Source: Aldehydirespirator sp965221605
GTDB lineage: Bacteria > Actinomycetota > Acidimicrobiia > Acidimicrobiales > Aldehydirespiratoraceae
DNA length: 64,000 nt
Direction: 5' to 3'
NCBI GenBank assembly: GCA_965221605.1
Contig: CBDCSK010000015.1
Location: 248,001-312,000 of the forward strand
Shown here piece after piece: positions 28,828 through 36,337 of this stretch. A program made the translations under genes and the position numbers. The notes under the pieces were generated by a model that did no database searches, was not told the origin of the DNA, and saw only the letters and a program-made list of their open reading frames with translations. Position 1 is the first letter of the stretch, and the number at the start of each line of letters is the position of its first letter.

Positions 28828-29829
28828 ATGACGGTCTCGACGGGAGTGGTGTCCCGGGTGCCGCTGGTGGACCTGTCGGGGGCGTTCGAGCCGGGCCCTC
28901 GTCGGGATATAGCCGTGGACGCGATCCGGCGGGCCTGCGAGGACGTTGGCTTCCTGGTGATCACCGGGCACGGCGTGTCCGAGGAGGCGGTGACTCGGAT
29001 CGATGCCGCCGCCCGAGGGTTCTTCGCCCTGCCGCGGGCCGACAAGATGGAACTTGTCTGCGATGTCGGCAACCGGCGGGGCTACAAGCCCCTGCAGAGT
29101 TCGACGCTGGCGCTGTCACGCGACGAGGAGACGCCCCCGGACCTGGCCGAGCTCTACCTCGTCAACCGGTTCGACGACCGGGACGCGGCCCGCCGGGCCG
29201 GGCTGCGCGAGGGGCGCGAGGACTTCTTCGCCCCCAACGTCTGGCCCGACCCGGGCCTGGTGCCCGGCTTCAGGGAGTCGTTCCTGGCCTACTACGCAGT
29301 CATGGAGGACCTGGCCGCCAAGCTGATGCGGTTGATGGCGCTGGCCCTGGACCTGGACGAGCACTGGTTCGACGACAAGATCGCCGACCACGTGACCGGT
29401 CTGGCCGCCCTTCGCTACCCGCCCCTGGACGCCCCGCCGCTGCCGGGGCAGTTCCGCCGGGGCCCGCACTCGGACTGGGGCAGCCTCACGATCCTCTACG
29501 GCGACGGCGTGCCCGGCCTGCAGATCCTGTCGCCCGAGGGCGAGTGGGAGGACGTGCCCGCGGTCGCAGGTTCCTTCGTCATCAACCTCGGCGATCTCAT
29601 GGCGGCGTGGACCAACGACCGCTGGGTCTCGACGCTCCATCGGGTGGTGGCCGCCGACGGCGCCTGGGGCGAGCGCATCTCGGTGGCGTTCTTCCACCAG
29701 CCCACCTACGACGCGGTCATCGAGTGCATCCCCACATGCACCTCGCCCGACGATCCGCCCCGCTACGAGCCCATCACCTCGGGCGAGTGGCTCGACCTGA
29801 TGATCCGCAAGACCACCACCTACAACTGA
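28828..29829 (+). CDS. 2-oxoglutarate/Fe(II) oxygenase, paralogue of 27300-28295
   Basis: A 333-aa copy of the oxygenase before the deaminase; the two proteins are very similar from end to end, including ECIPTCTSPDDPP near the C-terminus. The triad is again complete: GPHSDWGSLTIL, WVSTLHRVV and ERISVAFF. The main differences lie around residues 70-90 (VCDVGNRRGYKPLQSS here, APPGVYRGFTPSEAS there), which borders the active site in this family and suggests different substrates or successive oxidations. ATG 28828 is 41 bp after the deaminase stop. Confidence 0.9.
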   Translation: MTVSTGVVSRVPLVDLSGAFEPGPRRDIAVDAIRRACEDVGFLVITGHGVSEEAVTRIDAAARGFFALPRADKMELVCDVGNRRGYKPLQSSTLALSRDEETPPDLAELYLVNRFDDRDAARRAGLREGREDFFAPNVWPDPGLVPGFRESFLAYYAVMEDLAAKLMRLMALALDLDEHWFDDKIADHVTGLAALRYPPLDAPPLPGQFRRGPHSDWGSLTILYGDGVPGLQILSPEGEWEDVPAVAGSFVINLGDLMAAWTNDRWVSTLHRVVAADGAWGERISVAFFHQPTYDAVIECIPTCTSPDDPPRYEPITSGEWLDLMIRKTTTYN

Positions 29830-29834
29830 GCCTG

Positions 29835-29858
29835 CGCCGGCACGGTCGGATGCCGGCG
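29835..29858. terminator. Hairpin between convergent genes
   Basis: CGCCGGCA (29835-29842) and TGCCGGCG (29851-29858) form a perfect 8-bp stem with an 8-base loop just after the second oxygenase and before the convergent DUF1445 gene. No T-run follows, as is common in high-GC actinobacteria. Confidence 0.45.
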
Positions 29859-29871
29859 GTATGCGCCGCGT

Positions 29872-30642
29872 CTACTGAGCTTCCGGGTCGGCGGGCAGGT
29901 CGGTGATGAACATGTGGCCGGGCTCGTGGGTGATGGCTATGTCGGGAGCGGCGTTGGCGATGGCCAGCTGCGGGGTGACGCCGCAGGCCCAGAACATCGT
30001 TACCTCGCCGTCGCGGACATCGACCGTGTCGCCGAAGTCCGGCGTGTTCAGGTCCGAGATGCCTAGCCCGGTGGGGTCGCCGGCATGGACCGGTCCGCCG
30101 TGGGCCTGGGGGAAGGCCTCGGTGATCCGCCGGGCCTGATCGACCATTGCGGCGGGCATGGGTCGCATAGACACTACCAGCGGGCCGGTGAAGTCCCCGG
30201 CGGGCTCGCAGGTGCGGTCGGTGACGTACATGGGCACGTTGCGGCCCTGCTCGATATGCCGGACCGGCAGCCCGGCCCGCATCAGGGCGGCCTCGAAGCT
30301 GAAGCTGCACCCCAGCAGCACCGACACCAGGTCGTCCCGCCACCAGGCGGTGGCGTCGGTGGCCGAGCCGGCATGGGCACCGTCGACGAACAACCGGTAC
30401 CGGGGCACGTCGGTGCGCAGGTCGCTGCCGGGAGCGCTGCGCACCGCCTCGGTGCCGTGTTCGATGACCTCCACGATGGGGCAGGGCTCGGGATTGCGGG
30501 CCGCGAAGGCCACGAAGTCGGCGGCCACCGCCCCGGGCAGGACCACCAGGTTGGCTTGCACGCGGCCCGGGGCCAGATGGGCGGTGGGGCCAGTGTGCTC
30601 CCCAGCCCGGATCCGGAGCCGCGCTCGCTGCGTCAGGACCAC
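29872..30642 (-). CDS. DUF1445/YcsI-family putative hydro-lyase
   Basis: A 256-aa member of the DUF1445 (UPF0317) family. Family features are QANLVVLPG near residue 30, VPRYRLFVDG, CSFSFEAALMRAGLPVRHIE, NVPMYVT, GPLVVSMRPM, and ITHEPGHMFITD near the end. Members are annotated as putative hydro-lyases and relatives of D-glutamate cyclase; the bacterial reaction is not well defined. It is 3 bp downstream of the binding-protein gene on the same strand, which suggests an uptake-and-use unit. Confidence 0.85.
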   Translation of the reverse strand: MVLTQRARLRIRAGEHTGPTAHLAPGRVQANLVVLPGAVAADFVAFAARNPEPCPIVEVIEHGTEAVRSAPGSDLRTDVPRYRLFVDGAHAGSATDATAWWRDDLVSVLLGCSFSFEAALMRAGLPVRHIEQGRNVPMYVTDRTCEPAGDFTGPLVVSMRPMPAAMVDQARRITEAFPQAHGGPVHAGDPTGLGISDLNTPDFGDTVDVRDGEVTMFWACGVTPQLAIANAAPDIAITHEPGHMFITDLPADPEAQ

Positions 30643-30645
30643 GAC

Positions 30646-31962
30646 CTAGGGGGCGTACTCGTAGACGGTGTTGGTCCGGGTGGCGGCCGGGTCGTCGGAA
30701 TCGAGATGCTCGACGACGACCACCCGCCGCACACCGCAGTCGCCGAAGTCGTCGCAGTCGATCGACCCGATGATCCCGCGGTATCCCGACACGTCGTTTA
30801 GGTACTCGCGCACTCCCGCCAAGTCGACCACAAGCGACTCACCCTCGGGCCGGGCGACCGCCTCTATCGCCTCCAGCAGCAGGGTTGTCGCGTCGTAGGC
30901 GTGCGCCCAGAAGGCTGCCTCCGGCGCTGTGCCGTAGGCGTCCTCGTACTCGGCCAGGAGATCGGCAGCGCCCCTGCCGGTGCTCTCGTTGGCGTTCGTG
31001 CCATAGCTGAGGTTCGGCCCGGACAGGAACATCCCCTCGGACTCCTCCAATCCCAGGAACGCGTCAGACAGCAGGCCGTCCGCAGACAGTCGAAGCACAC
31101 CGTCGAGGCCGGGCACGCCCGGCAGCTGCTGGACGATCGCGGCGCCCACAGTCCGCGAGACCGGGAACAACAGCGCTTCCGGCGAGCCGCCTGCGAGGTC
31201 GGTCAGCGCCGGCACCAGGTCGGTCTCGTCGCGGGCCACCACGGCGACGCCGGTGATCGAGCCGCCGAGCGCCTCGAACGACGCTGCGAACGCCTCCGCG
31301 AGGCTCTGCGTGTAGGCGTCGCCGTTGTGGATCACTGCGACCGCGTCGACGCCCTTCTCCTCACGGAGGAACTGCGCCATGGTCCTGGCCTGGTACAGAT
31401 CGTTGTCCGCGGTGCGGTAGTAGCCCTCGTGACGGTCGGAACTCGGGTTGCCGGCCAGGTCGGAAGTGAGCCGGGGGGAGGTGTTCGACGGCGAGATCAT
31501 CACCTTGTTGGCGCCGGTTATCAGCGGAGCGGCGGTGACCGCGGCCGCAGAGCACGTCGTGCCGATCACGCCGATCACATCGGCATCGGCGGCGATCTCC
31601 CCTCCGGCCCGTTCGCCGCCCTCGGGCGAGCAGCCGTCGTCGACCGGCGCGCCGAGATCCACGTCGAAGCCGTGGATCGGCCCGTAGTGGCCGACCGCGA
31701 GCCGCACGGCGTTCTCGCTCGTCGGACCGGAGTTCGCGTCGCCGCTCATCGTCAGGACCGACCGGATCTGGATGGCCTCCCCCTGTCCGACCTCCACGAC
31801 CCCGAGTGACCTGTCGCCGAGGGCGTCGGCGGCTACGGCGTCGTTGCCAACCCCGTCGCCGCTGCAGGACCCGGCCACCAAGGCCACGGCTGCCACCACG
31901 GACCAGGCTGCGGCCAGCCGGCGCCTGCTCCCGGCCATGGTTGTGGGCAGCAGGATGCTCAC
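30646..31962 (-). CDS. ABC transporter substrate-binding lipoprotein, branched-chain amino acid type
   Basis: A 438-aa periplasmic-binding-protein family I component. The N-terminus has a basic start, a hydrophobic core and a lipobox-like VAGSC, so it is probably membrane-anchored. Mature features of the Leu/Ile/Val-binding class include NAVRLAVGHYG, VIGVIGTTCSAAAVTAAP, the SPSNTSPRLT loop, and GYYRTADNDLYQ. GTG 31962 and ATG 31938 are both possible. No permease or ATPase gene is adjacent. It is followed after 3 bp by the DUF1445 gene. Confidence 0.86.
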   Translation of the reverse strand: MSILLPTTMAGSRRRLAAAWSVVAAVALVAGSCSGDGVGNDAVAADALGDRSLGVVEVGQGEAIQIRSVLTMSGDANSGPTSENAVRLAVGHYGPIHGFDVDLGAPVDDGCSPEGGERAGGEIAADADVIGVIGTTCSAAAVTAAPLITGANKVMISPSNTSPRLTSDLAGNPSSDRHEGYYRTADNDLYQARTMAQFLREEKGVDAVAVIHNGDAYTQSLAEAFAASFEALGGSITGVAVVARDETDLVPALTDLAGGSPEALLFPVSRTVGAAIVQQLPGVPGLDGVLRLSADGLLSDAFLGLEESEGMFLSGPNLSYGTNANESTGRGAADLLAEYEDAYGTAPEAAFWAHAYDATTLLLEAIEAVARPEGESLVVDLAGVREYLNDVSGYRGIIGSIDCDDFGDCGVRRVVVVEHLDSDDPAATRTNTVYEYAP

Positions 31963-32038
31963 TGACGCGAGGCTAGTGGTGGCGCGATCTCCGGTGGGTG
32001 CTCGCTCACCTCCTGGTGCGCGTGGGACGATGCGTCGG

Positions 32039-32527
32039 TCATCTCCCGCCTTCGCCGCGGTCGTCGAGGACGGCGAGCAGGGCGTCGAGAATCGGCATCT
32101 GGCCCTTGTGAATCTTCGTCCGGGCCGTCTCGATCGTCCACCAGGCCGCGCTGTCCACCTCTGGGAACTCCTTGATCTGGCCCGACCGGGGAGGCCATTC
32201 GAGTTCGAACGTGTTGCTGGCGACATGGGTCGCGTCGAAGTCCGCCTCTAGCGCCCAGGCGCTGATCCGCTTGCGGCCCGAGGCACCGAACTCACCTAGG
32301 AGTTGCCTTGCTCCGTCCGGCGGCGGCGATCCCAACTCCTCCTCGAACTCCCGCAGTGCCACGCTCTCGTCGTCCTCGCCCTCGTCGTGCTCGCCCTTGG
32401 GGATCGACCAGGCGTGCAGGTCCTTGTTGACCCAGAACGGTCCGCCAGGATGCACCAGCAGGACCTCGATCACACCGTCGGCGTTGCGGCGGTGGAGTAT
32501 CAGTCCGGCGCTTCTCTTGCTCGGCAT
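32039..32527 (-). CDS. Nudix hydrolase
   Basis: A 162-aa Nudix protein. The full Nudix box is present around residues 46-68 (GEHDEGE, then REFEEELG), preceded by AWSIPKG. The ILHRR start and the WPPRSGQ segment are like the group described as predicted NTP pyrophosphohydrolases with a bis(5'-nucleosyl)-tetraphosphatase-type fold. The substrate is unknown. The gene lies upstream of the lipoprotein gene with a 76-bp gap. Confidence 0.88.
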   Translation of the reverse strand: MPSKRSAGLILHRRNADGVIEVLLVHPGGPFWVNKDLHAWSIPKGEHDEGEDDESVALREFEEELGSPPPDGARQLLGEFGASGRKRISAWALEADFDATHVASNTFELEWPPRSGQIKEFPEVDSAAWWTIETARTKIHKGQMPILDALLAVLDDRGEGGR

Positions 32528-32665
32528 GCGTGCGGCGGCTCCCGGGCAGACCGTCTGGGGTGATGCGAGTCGAACATAGCCCCGAGAGGAGGCCGGCAGG
32601 TCGGTGAGAGCATGGCGTGGCCGCCGTCTCGTACTCTTTGTCGAACCCTAGAGCCGAGGGGAGCC

Positions 32666-33280
32666 ATGAGCGAGAAGGACCGGGCAGCCGAGCGAGCCAC
32701 GGCGGTCGCCGACGCGATGGACGACATCGCCAAGATTGACGCCCATGGCCGCGAGCACGGCGGCATCGACCAGGCCGGCGTGGAGCGCATCAAGGAGCGG
32801 CTGCTGCTGCTGGCCGAGCGCCAGGACCTGTTCGGCGACGACGACTTCCCGCCGCCGGAGTCTGCGGGGACTTCGATCAGCTACCGGATCGCTCAGAACG
32901 ACGACGACGAGTTGGCGCTCTACGTGCAGTGCGTGGCCGACGGCACGTCCGCGCCGCCGCACGAGCACAACACCTGGGCGGTGATCGTGGGGATGCGGGG
33001 CCAGGAACTGAACCGCCTGTACGGCCCCTGCGGTGGCGACGGCGAGCCGCAGGTGCGCCAGGAGGTGATGGTCGAGCGGGGCGCCGGGGTGGCGATGCTC
33101 GGCGACGATGTGCACTCGATCCACATCGAGGGCGCGGCCACCAACTTCCACTGCTACGGCCTGGCCCTCGAGAGGCTCACCGGCCGCCGGTTCTGGCACG
33201 CCCGCAGCGGCGAGTGGCGCGCCTACGACGACGTCGGCGTCATCATCGAGGCTCGCTCCAACCGGACCCTGGCGCGCTAG
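32666..33280 (+). CDS. Cupin protein, cysteine/thiol-dioxygenase-like
   Basis: A 204-aa double-stranded beta-helix protein. APPHEHNTWAVIVG gives the first two His ligands and DDVHSIHIEG the third, the three-His pattern of thiol dioxygenases (cysteine or 3-mercaptopropionate). The N-terminal 60 residues are helical and charged. A GAGGGGAG ribosome site precedes ATG 32666. The actual thiol substrate is not known. It marks the left border of the accessory island. Confidence 0.75.
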   Translation: MSEKDRAAERATAVADAMDDIAKIDAHGREHGGIDQAGVERIKERLLLLAERQDLFGDDDFPPPESAGTSISYRIAQNDDDELALYVQCVADGTSAPPHEHNTWAVIVGMRGQELNRLYGPCGGDGEPQVRQEVMVERGAGVAMLGDDVHSIHIEGAATNFHCYGLALERLTGRRFWHARSGEWRAYDDVGVIIEARSNRTLAR

Positions 33281-33358
33281 TCCAGCTTGGCCAGGGTGCG
33301 CTTGGGCGCGATCAGGTGGAAGCTCTCCAGGATGAGGTCCGCGACGTGGCCCAGTCTT

Positions 33359-33982
33359 CTATCTCGGAGGCTCTCCTGTGATCCGATCGATGAGCCTCCA
33401 CATCCCGCTGCTGGGGTTCGACCGCGGCGGCCTGCCGTCACCGAGATGCTTGGCGTCGAGCGCCTCAGCCCTTCCCCTGGCGACGGGATGCCCCTCCGTG
33501 AGCATTGCCAGTGCTCTTTCATTGAGAACCTTGCCGTACTCGAGCCACTGCTTGGAGAGCGCTTGGGCGGCATCCCGCTCGATGTGGGCGCTCTGGTCCT
33601 GGAAGTGGAGGATGAACCAGAGTTCGATGCAGGGGTTGGAGACGGCCACGCCGATGCCGTTGGCCATGGCCTTCTGTACGGCTGCGCCTACGTTCGGATG
33701 CTGGTCGACGTCGAAGACGCACCAGTACTCGTCACTGGCGCGTCCGCGCCCGCGCTTGGCCTCCCGGGCTTCGTGGCGCATCTGCTTGATCGCGTGGTCG
33801 ACGACCGTCATCGGAGCGCCGAGGCCCCCCAAGATGTTCACTTGGATCCGGTCGCGGTGGGCCCGGTGCCAGTGCGTGAGGTAGCCGGGTTCGGTCTTCT
33901 CTCCCTCGGCGAAGACCGTGATCCTGTGGATCGCCGGACCCGACGGCCTCCGCTTCAGCGGACGGGGCTGCCGGGACCTCAA
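33359..33982 (-). CDS. rloB: RloB-family protein (AbiLii-like effector)
   Basis: A 207-aa RloB protein. Typical segments are the N-terminal VFAEGEKTEPGYL, the acidic strand YWCVFDVDQHPN, and AVSNPCIELWFILHF. RloB is thought to have a TOPRIM-like or nuclease-like fold and pairs with an ATPase (RloA, or AbiLi/AbiLii in abortive phage infection). The start TTG 33982 overlaps the ATPase stop (TTGA), a start supported by the conserved region beginning shortly after it. Role in defence is inferred from the family. Confidence 0.8.
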   Translation of the reverse strand: MRSRQPRPLKRRPSGPAIHRITVFAEGEKTEPGYLTHWHRAHRDRIQVNILGGLGAPMTVVDHAIKQMRHEAREAKRGRGRASDEYWCVFDVDQHPNVGAAVQKAMANGIGVAVSNPCIELWFILHFQDQSAHIERDAAQALSKQWLEYGKVLNERALAMLTEGHPVARGRAEALDAKHLGDGRPPRSNPSSGMWRLIDRITGEPPR

Positions 33983-35244
33983 TCGACTGCGGCTAGGACG
34001 GCATCGACCGCGGCCTCGAACTCGGCTGGCGAGATGATCGGCTTGGCTCCGTACCATCCGTCCAGGTAGCGCCTGCCCACAGCCTCCTGCTTGCGGGGCT
34101 CGAAGTCGATGAGCTGGTAGAGCTGGGTCCGGCCGTCGTTGAGCTTCTGGGTGAACCAGATCTGGTCGCGCCCCAGCAGCCGTTCCCCGACGGCGCCGCC
34201 GAGCAGCGAAGTGTCGTGCGAGTTGAACACGAGCTGAGCGTGCTTGGGGTTCGTCTGCGGATTCTGGTAGAGCCGAACAAGCTGAGCCACGAGGTCCGGG
34301 TGAAGGCTGGCGTCGAGTTCGTCGGCGAGCAGGACGGTGCCGGTCGCCAAGGACTCGATCACGGGTCCAACGAGGCCGAACCACACCAGAGTTCCGAGCG
34401 ACTCGTCCACGTTGTCCATCTCGACGTCGATGGCGGCTCCCCGGTGGACCAGGTTGATCCCTGTCAGCTCGCTGAAGTCCGTGGGTGCCGGAGGAGCGTC
34501 GGGATCGGGTTCGTCCTCGGTTTCCAGCAGGATGCGGACGACCCGGCGCACCTTCTCCTGCATGGCCGGATCCGGGGGTTGCTTGCGCACATCAGTGATC
34601 CCCAGGTCAGCGGCCCGCAGCAGCTGCAGAACGGCGTCCCGCTGCGCGCCTTCGTCTGTCATCGCCGCCGTCAGCACTTGGCGGGCCAACCGAGAGTCAG
34701 CCTCGGCCAGTCGAAGGTTCTGATCGAACCACCGGTACAGCGGCAACAGCGCCGGGTGGTCGATCGCAGCTGCAGTGGAGAGGAACAGTGCGTTCGGGCG
34801 CAGCAGGTTGAGGACAGCCCGGCTACGGGTGCGCTCGGCTGTGCCAAGCCGGACGACCTCGCCTTGCCGGTGGAACAGCAGCGCAGCCCGGCCCTTCGGG
34901 TAATGGTGCGCCCACTCTTGCGCCACCCGCTCGTCGTCTAGCTCGAAGCCGTATTCGTGACGGACGCCGCCAAGCACGATGTCAACCTCGTAGCGTGACG
35001 GCAGGCGAGCGGACTGTTCGTCGAGGCGGAACGGCCATCGGGAGATGCCGCCGCCAAGAACGCCGGACCGGAACGAGCTGAGGACCAGGCGCCTCATGTC
35101 GGCCATGACCTTGAGCAGGTTGCTCTTGCCGGAGCCGTTCGCCCCGAAGGCGCCGGCCGCCGGGAGCACGCGAACCGGAGACCCGCCCTCGCGCCAGGGG
35201 ACCTCGCGGACGTACTGCTTCTCCGCCATGGCCGTCGCCAGCAT
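33979..35244 (-). CDS. rloA: RloA-like AAA/ABC-type ATPase (AbiLi-like), damaged N-terminus
   Basis: A 421-aa SMC/ABC-like ATPase. Walker A is GAFGANGSGKSNLL, and the C-terminal part shows VLLADELDASLHPDL (Walker B) and FNSHDTSLL (switch His). Homologous N-terminal sequence extends upstream of ATG 35244 as LLAFRTEKARSFKDETELS, but that frame has no ATG, GTG, TTG or CTG before an in-frame TAG at 35311-35313. An ATG exists only beyond the TAG, at 35335-35337. So either translation begins at 35244 without the first strand, or the gene is inactivated. It is coupled to rloB. Confidence 0.78.
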   Translation of the reverse strand: MLATAMAEKQYVREVPWREGGSPVRVLPAAGAFGANGSGKSNLLKVMADMRRLVLSSFRSGVLGGGISRWPFRLDEQSARLPSRYEVDIVLGGVRHEYGFELDDERVAQEWAHHYPKGRAALLFHRQGEVVRLGTAERTRSRAVLNLLRPNALFLSTAAAIDHPALLPLYRWFDQNLRLAEADSRLARQVLTAAMTDEGAQRDAVLQLLRAADLGITDVRKQPPDPAMQEKVRRVVRILLETEDEPDPDAPPAPTDFSELTGINLVHRGAAIDVEMDNVDESLGTLVWFGLVGPVIESLATGTVLLADELDASLHPDLVAQLVRLYQNPQTNPKHAQLVFNSHDTSLLGGAVGERLLGRDQIWFTQKLNDGRTQLYQLIDFEPRKQEAVGRRYLDGWYGAKPIISPAEFEAAVDAVLAAVD

Positions 35245-35371
35245 CGAAAGCTCGGTTTCGTCCTTGAACGAACGGGCCTTCTCGGTGCGGAACGCAAGAA
35301 GTGCCGAAGGCTAAAACGATGGTTTCGGGATGTTCATATCACTAATTTCGCAGGAAATCTGCGATTTTGCA

Positions 35372-35377
35372 ATTATA
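35372..35377 (-). promoter_or_regulatory. Possible -10 element upstream of rloA
   Basis: On the minus strand a perfect TATAAT lies in an AT-rich stretch just upstream of rloA and just past the doc stop. No good -35 is seen at the standard distance. An inverted repeat TCGCAG/CTGCGA (35348-35364) lies next to it. Confidence 0.35.
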
Positions 35378-35380
35378 GGG

Positions 35381-35815
35381 TTAGATCAGGGGTTGATCTT
35401 CCCGGCTGGGCGTCGATACGGATGGAAGTGTCTGTTCGTGCATGAATCGGAGCGTCGAGGCGATGTCGCCCACGCTCTGGGTGCCCGTCGCCACGGCCAT
35501 GACCAGGTCGTAGACGGCGTCGTTTGGGGCCGTGCTCACGCTGGAGTCGTTGAGTTCGAGAAAGACGGCAGCCGCCAGCCAGCCGAGTCGCTTGTTGCCG
35601 TCGATGAGAGGATGGCTGCTGACGACCGAGTGCAGCAGCGCCGCTGCCTTGGTCCAAACGTCGGGGTATGCGTCCTCGCCGAAGGCGGATGCCCGCGGCC
35701 GCGCCGCTGCGGCGCCTAGCAGACCTGCATCGCGAAGCGGCAGGGGCTCGCCGAGCAGCTGGCGGGCAAGTTCCAGGAGGTCATCGGTGTCGAGGTACTC
35801 GATGTCGTCGCTCAC
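35381..35815 (-). CDS. doc: Doc-type toxin (Fic fold)
   Basis: A 144-aa death-on-curing toxin, a kinase that inactivates EF-Tu in studied examples. The Fic/Doc motif HPLIDGNKRLGW is intact, with the flap DIEYLDTDDLLELA at the N-terminus and LLHSVVSSHP before the motif. The start overlaps the antitoxin stop by 4 bp. A second operon at 45602-46203 encodes nearly the same protein; this copy carries a longer C-terminal tail ending in EDQPLI. Confidence 0.88.
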   Translation of the reverse strand: MSDDIEYLDTDDLLELARQLLGEPLPLRDAGLLGAAAARPRASAFGEDAYPDVWTKAAALLHSVVSSHPLIDGNKRLGWLAAAVFLELNDSSVSTAPNDAVYDLVMAVATGTQSVGDIASTLRFMHEQTLPSVSTPSREDQPLI

Positions 35816-36015
35816 TCGCCAAGGCGTCTCAACGCGACGGCGTGACGTTCCATGATGAGTTCGGCGGCGGCCGCAACCCGGTCGCGGTGCTCAGCTCTGG
35901 CGACGTACTCGCGTACTGCCCGCCTGGCTGCCTCCTGCATCGACATGCCCTCAAGCGCGGCGCGCTGCCGCAGGGCGTCCTGCTCCTCGCCGGTCAGCCT
36001 GAGTGTCATGGCCAT
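35812..36015 (-). CDS. Ribbon-helix-helix antitoxin of the Doc pair
   Basis: A 67-aa protein: a short beta strand (MTLRLTGEEQDAL), two helices (EGMSMQEAARRAVREYV) and a C-terminal helix likely to wrap the toxin. This is the CopG/RHH layout. It almost repeats the antitoxin at 46000-46203. It precedes doc with a 4-bp overlap and lies 7 bp from a perfect inverted repeat that is probably its operator. Confidence 0.82.
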   Translation of the reverse strand: MAMTLRLTGEEQDALRQRAALEGMSMQEAARRAVREYVARAEHRDRVAAAAELIMERHAVALRRLGE

Positions 36016-36022
36016 AGCGTCA

Positions 36023-36041
36023 TGGTATCAGCTCGATACCA
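36023..36041 (-). promoter_or_regulatory. Doc operon operator, copy 1
   Basis: TGGTATC and GATACCA form a perfect 7-bp inverted repeat with a 5-base spacer immediately upstream of the antitoxin start. The same 19 bases occur in the same place at the second operon (46211-46229), which supports an autoregulatory site. Confidence 0.65.
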
Positions 36042-36074
36042 CCCGGCCTCGGATAGCTCGGCGCTTGCGCCGCT

Positions 36075-36154
36075 CGGTTACCCACAGGGTACTCACCGGT
36101 CTGCAGGTTACGGACGGGGTGCGACAGGGCTCCGTCCTGCGACCCGCTACCGGA
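36075..36154. repeat. 80-bp dispersed repeat, copy 1
   Basis: Direct repeat of 39971-40050, with about 8 mismatches by eye. The other copy covers the last codons of hsdM and the sequence after it, so this copy is probably a transplanted hsdM 3' end. Shared landmarks are CCACAGGGTACTCACCGGTC and CGCTACCGGA. Confidence 0.7.
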
Positions 36155-36170
36155 ATGGTGATGCGGGGCG

Positions 36171-36278
36171 TCAGCGGTAGGCGTCCCTTCGGTGCGAGAC
36201 CGTGAGCACGACGGTCTCCCCGTCGCTCGCGGTGTAGATGATGCGGTGGGAACGGCCGAGGCGGGCAGAGCGCTTTCC
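36171..36278 (-). pseudogene. RelE toxin fragment (C-terminal 35 codons)
   Basis: Encodes the last 35 residues of a RelE/ParE toxin, from GKRSARLGRSHR to SHRRDAYR, and differs at only about four residues from the end of the intact toxin at 37857-38099. The first half of the toxin and its antitoxin are missing; upstream the frame runs on into unrelated Arg-rich sequence. The two copies flank the DUF4143 ATPase gene. Confidence 0.7.
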
Positions 36279-36337
36279 CTGCGGATTATGTCCTGGTCGC
36301 GGCGAGTGCCTCGGTGAGGGCGCCGTTCGTATCGGCC

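Noticed and set aside
35348..35364. TCGCAG-GAAAT-CTGCGA followed by TTTT as a plus-strand terminator
   Set aside because: There is no plus-strand gene ending upstream of it; it more likely belongs to the rloA control region.
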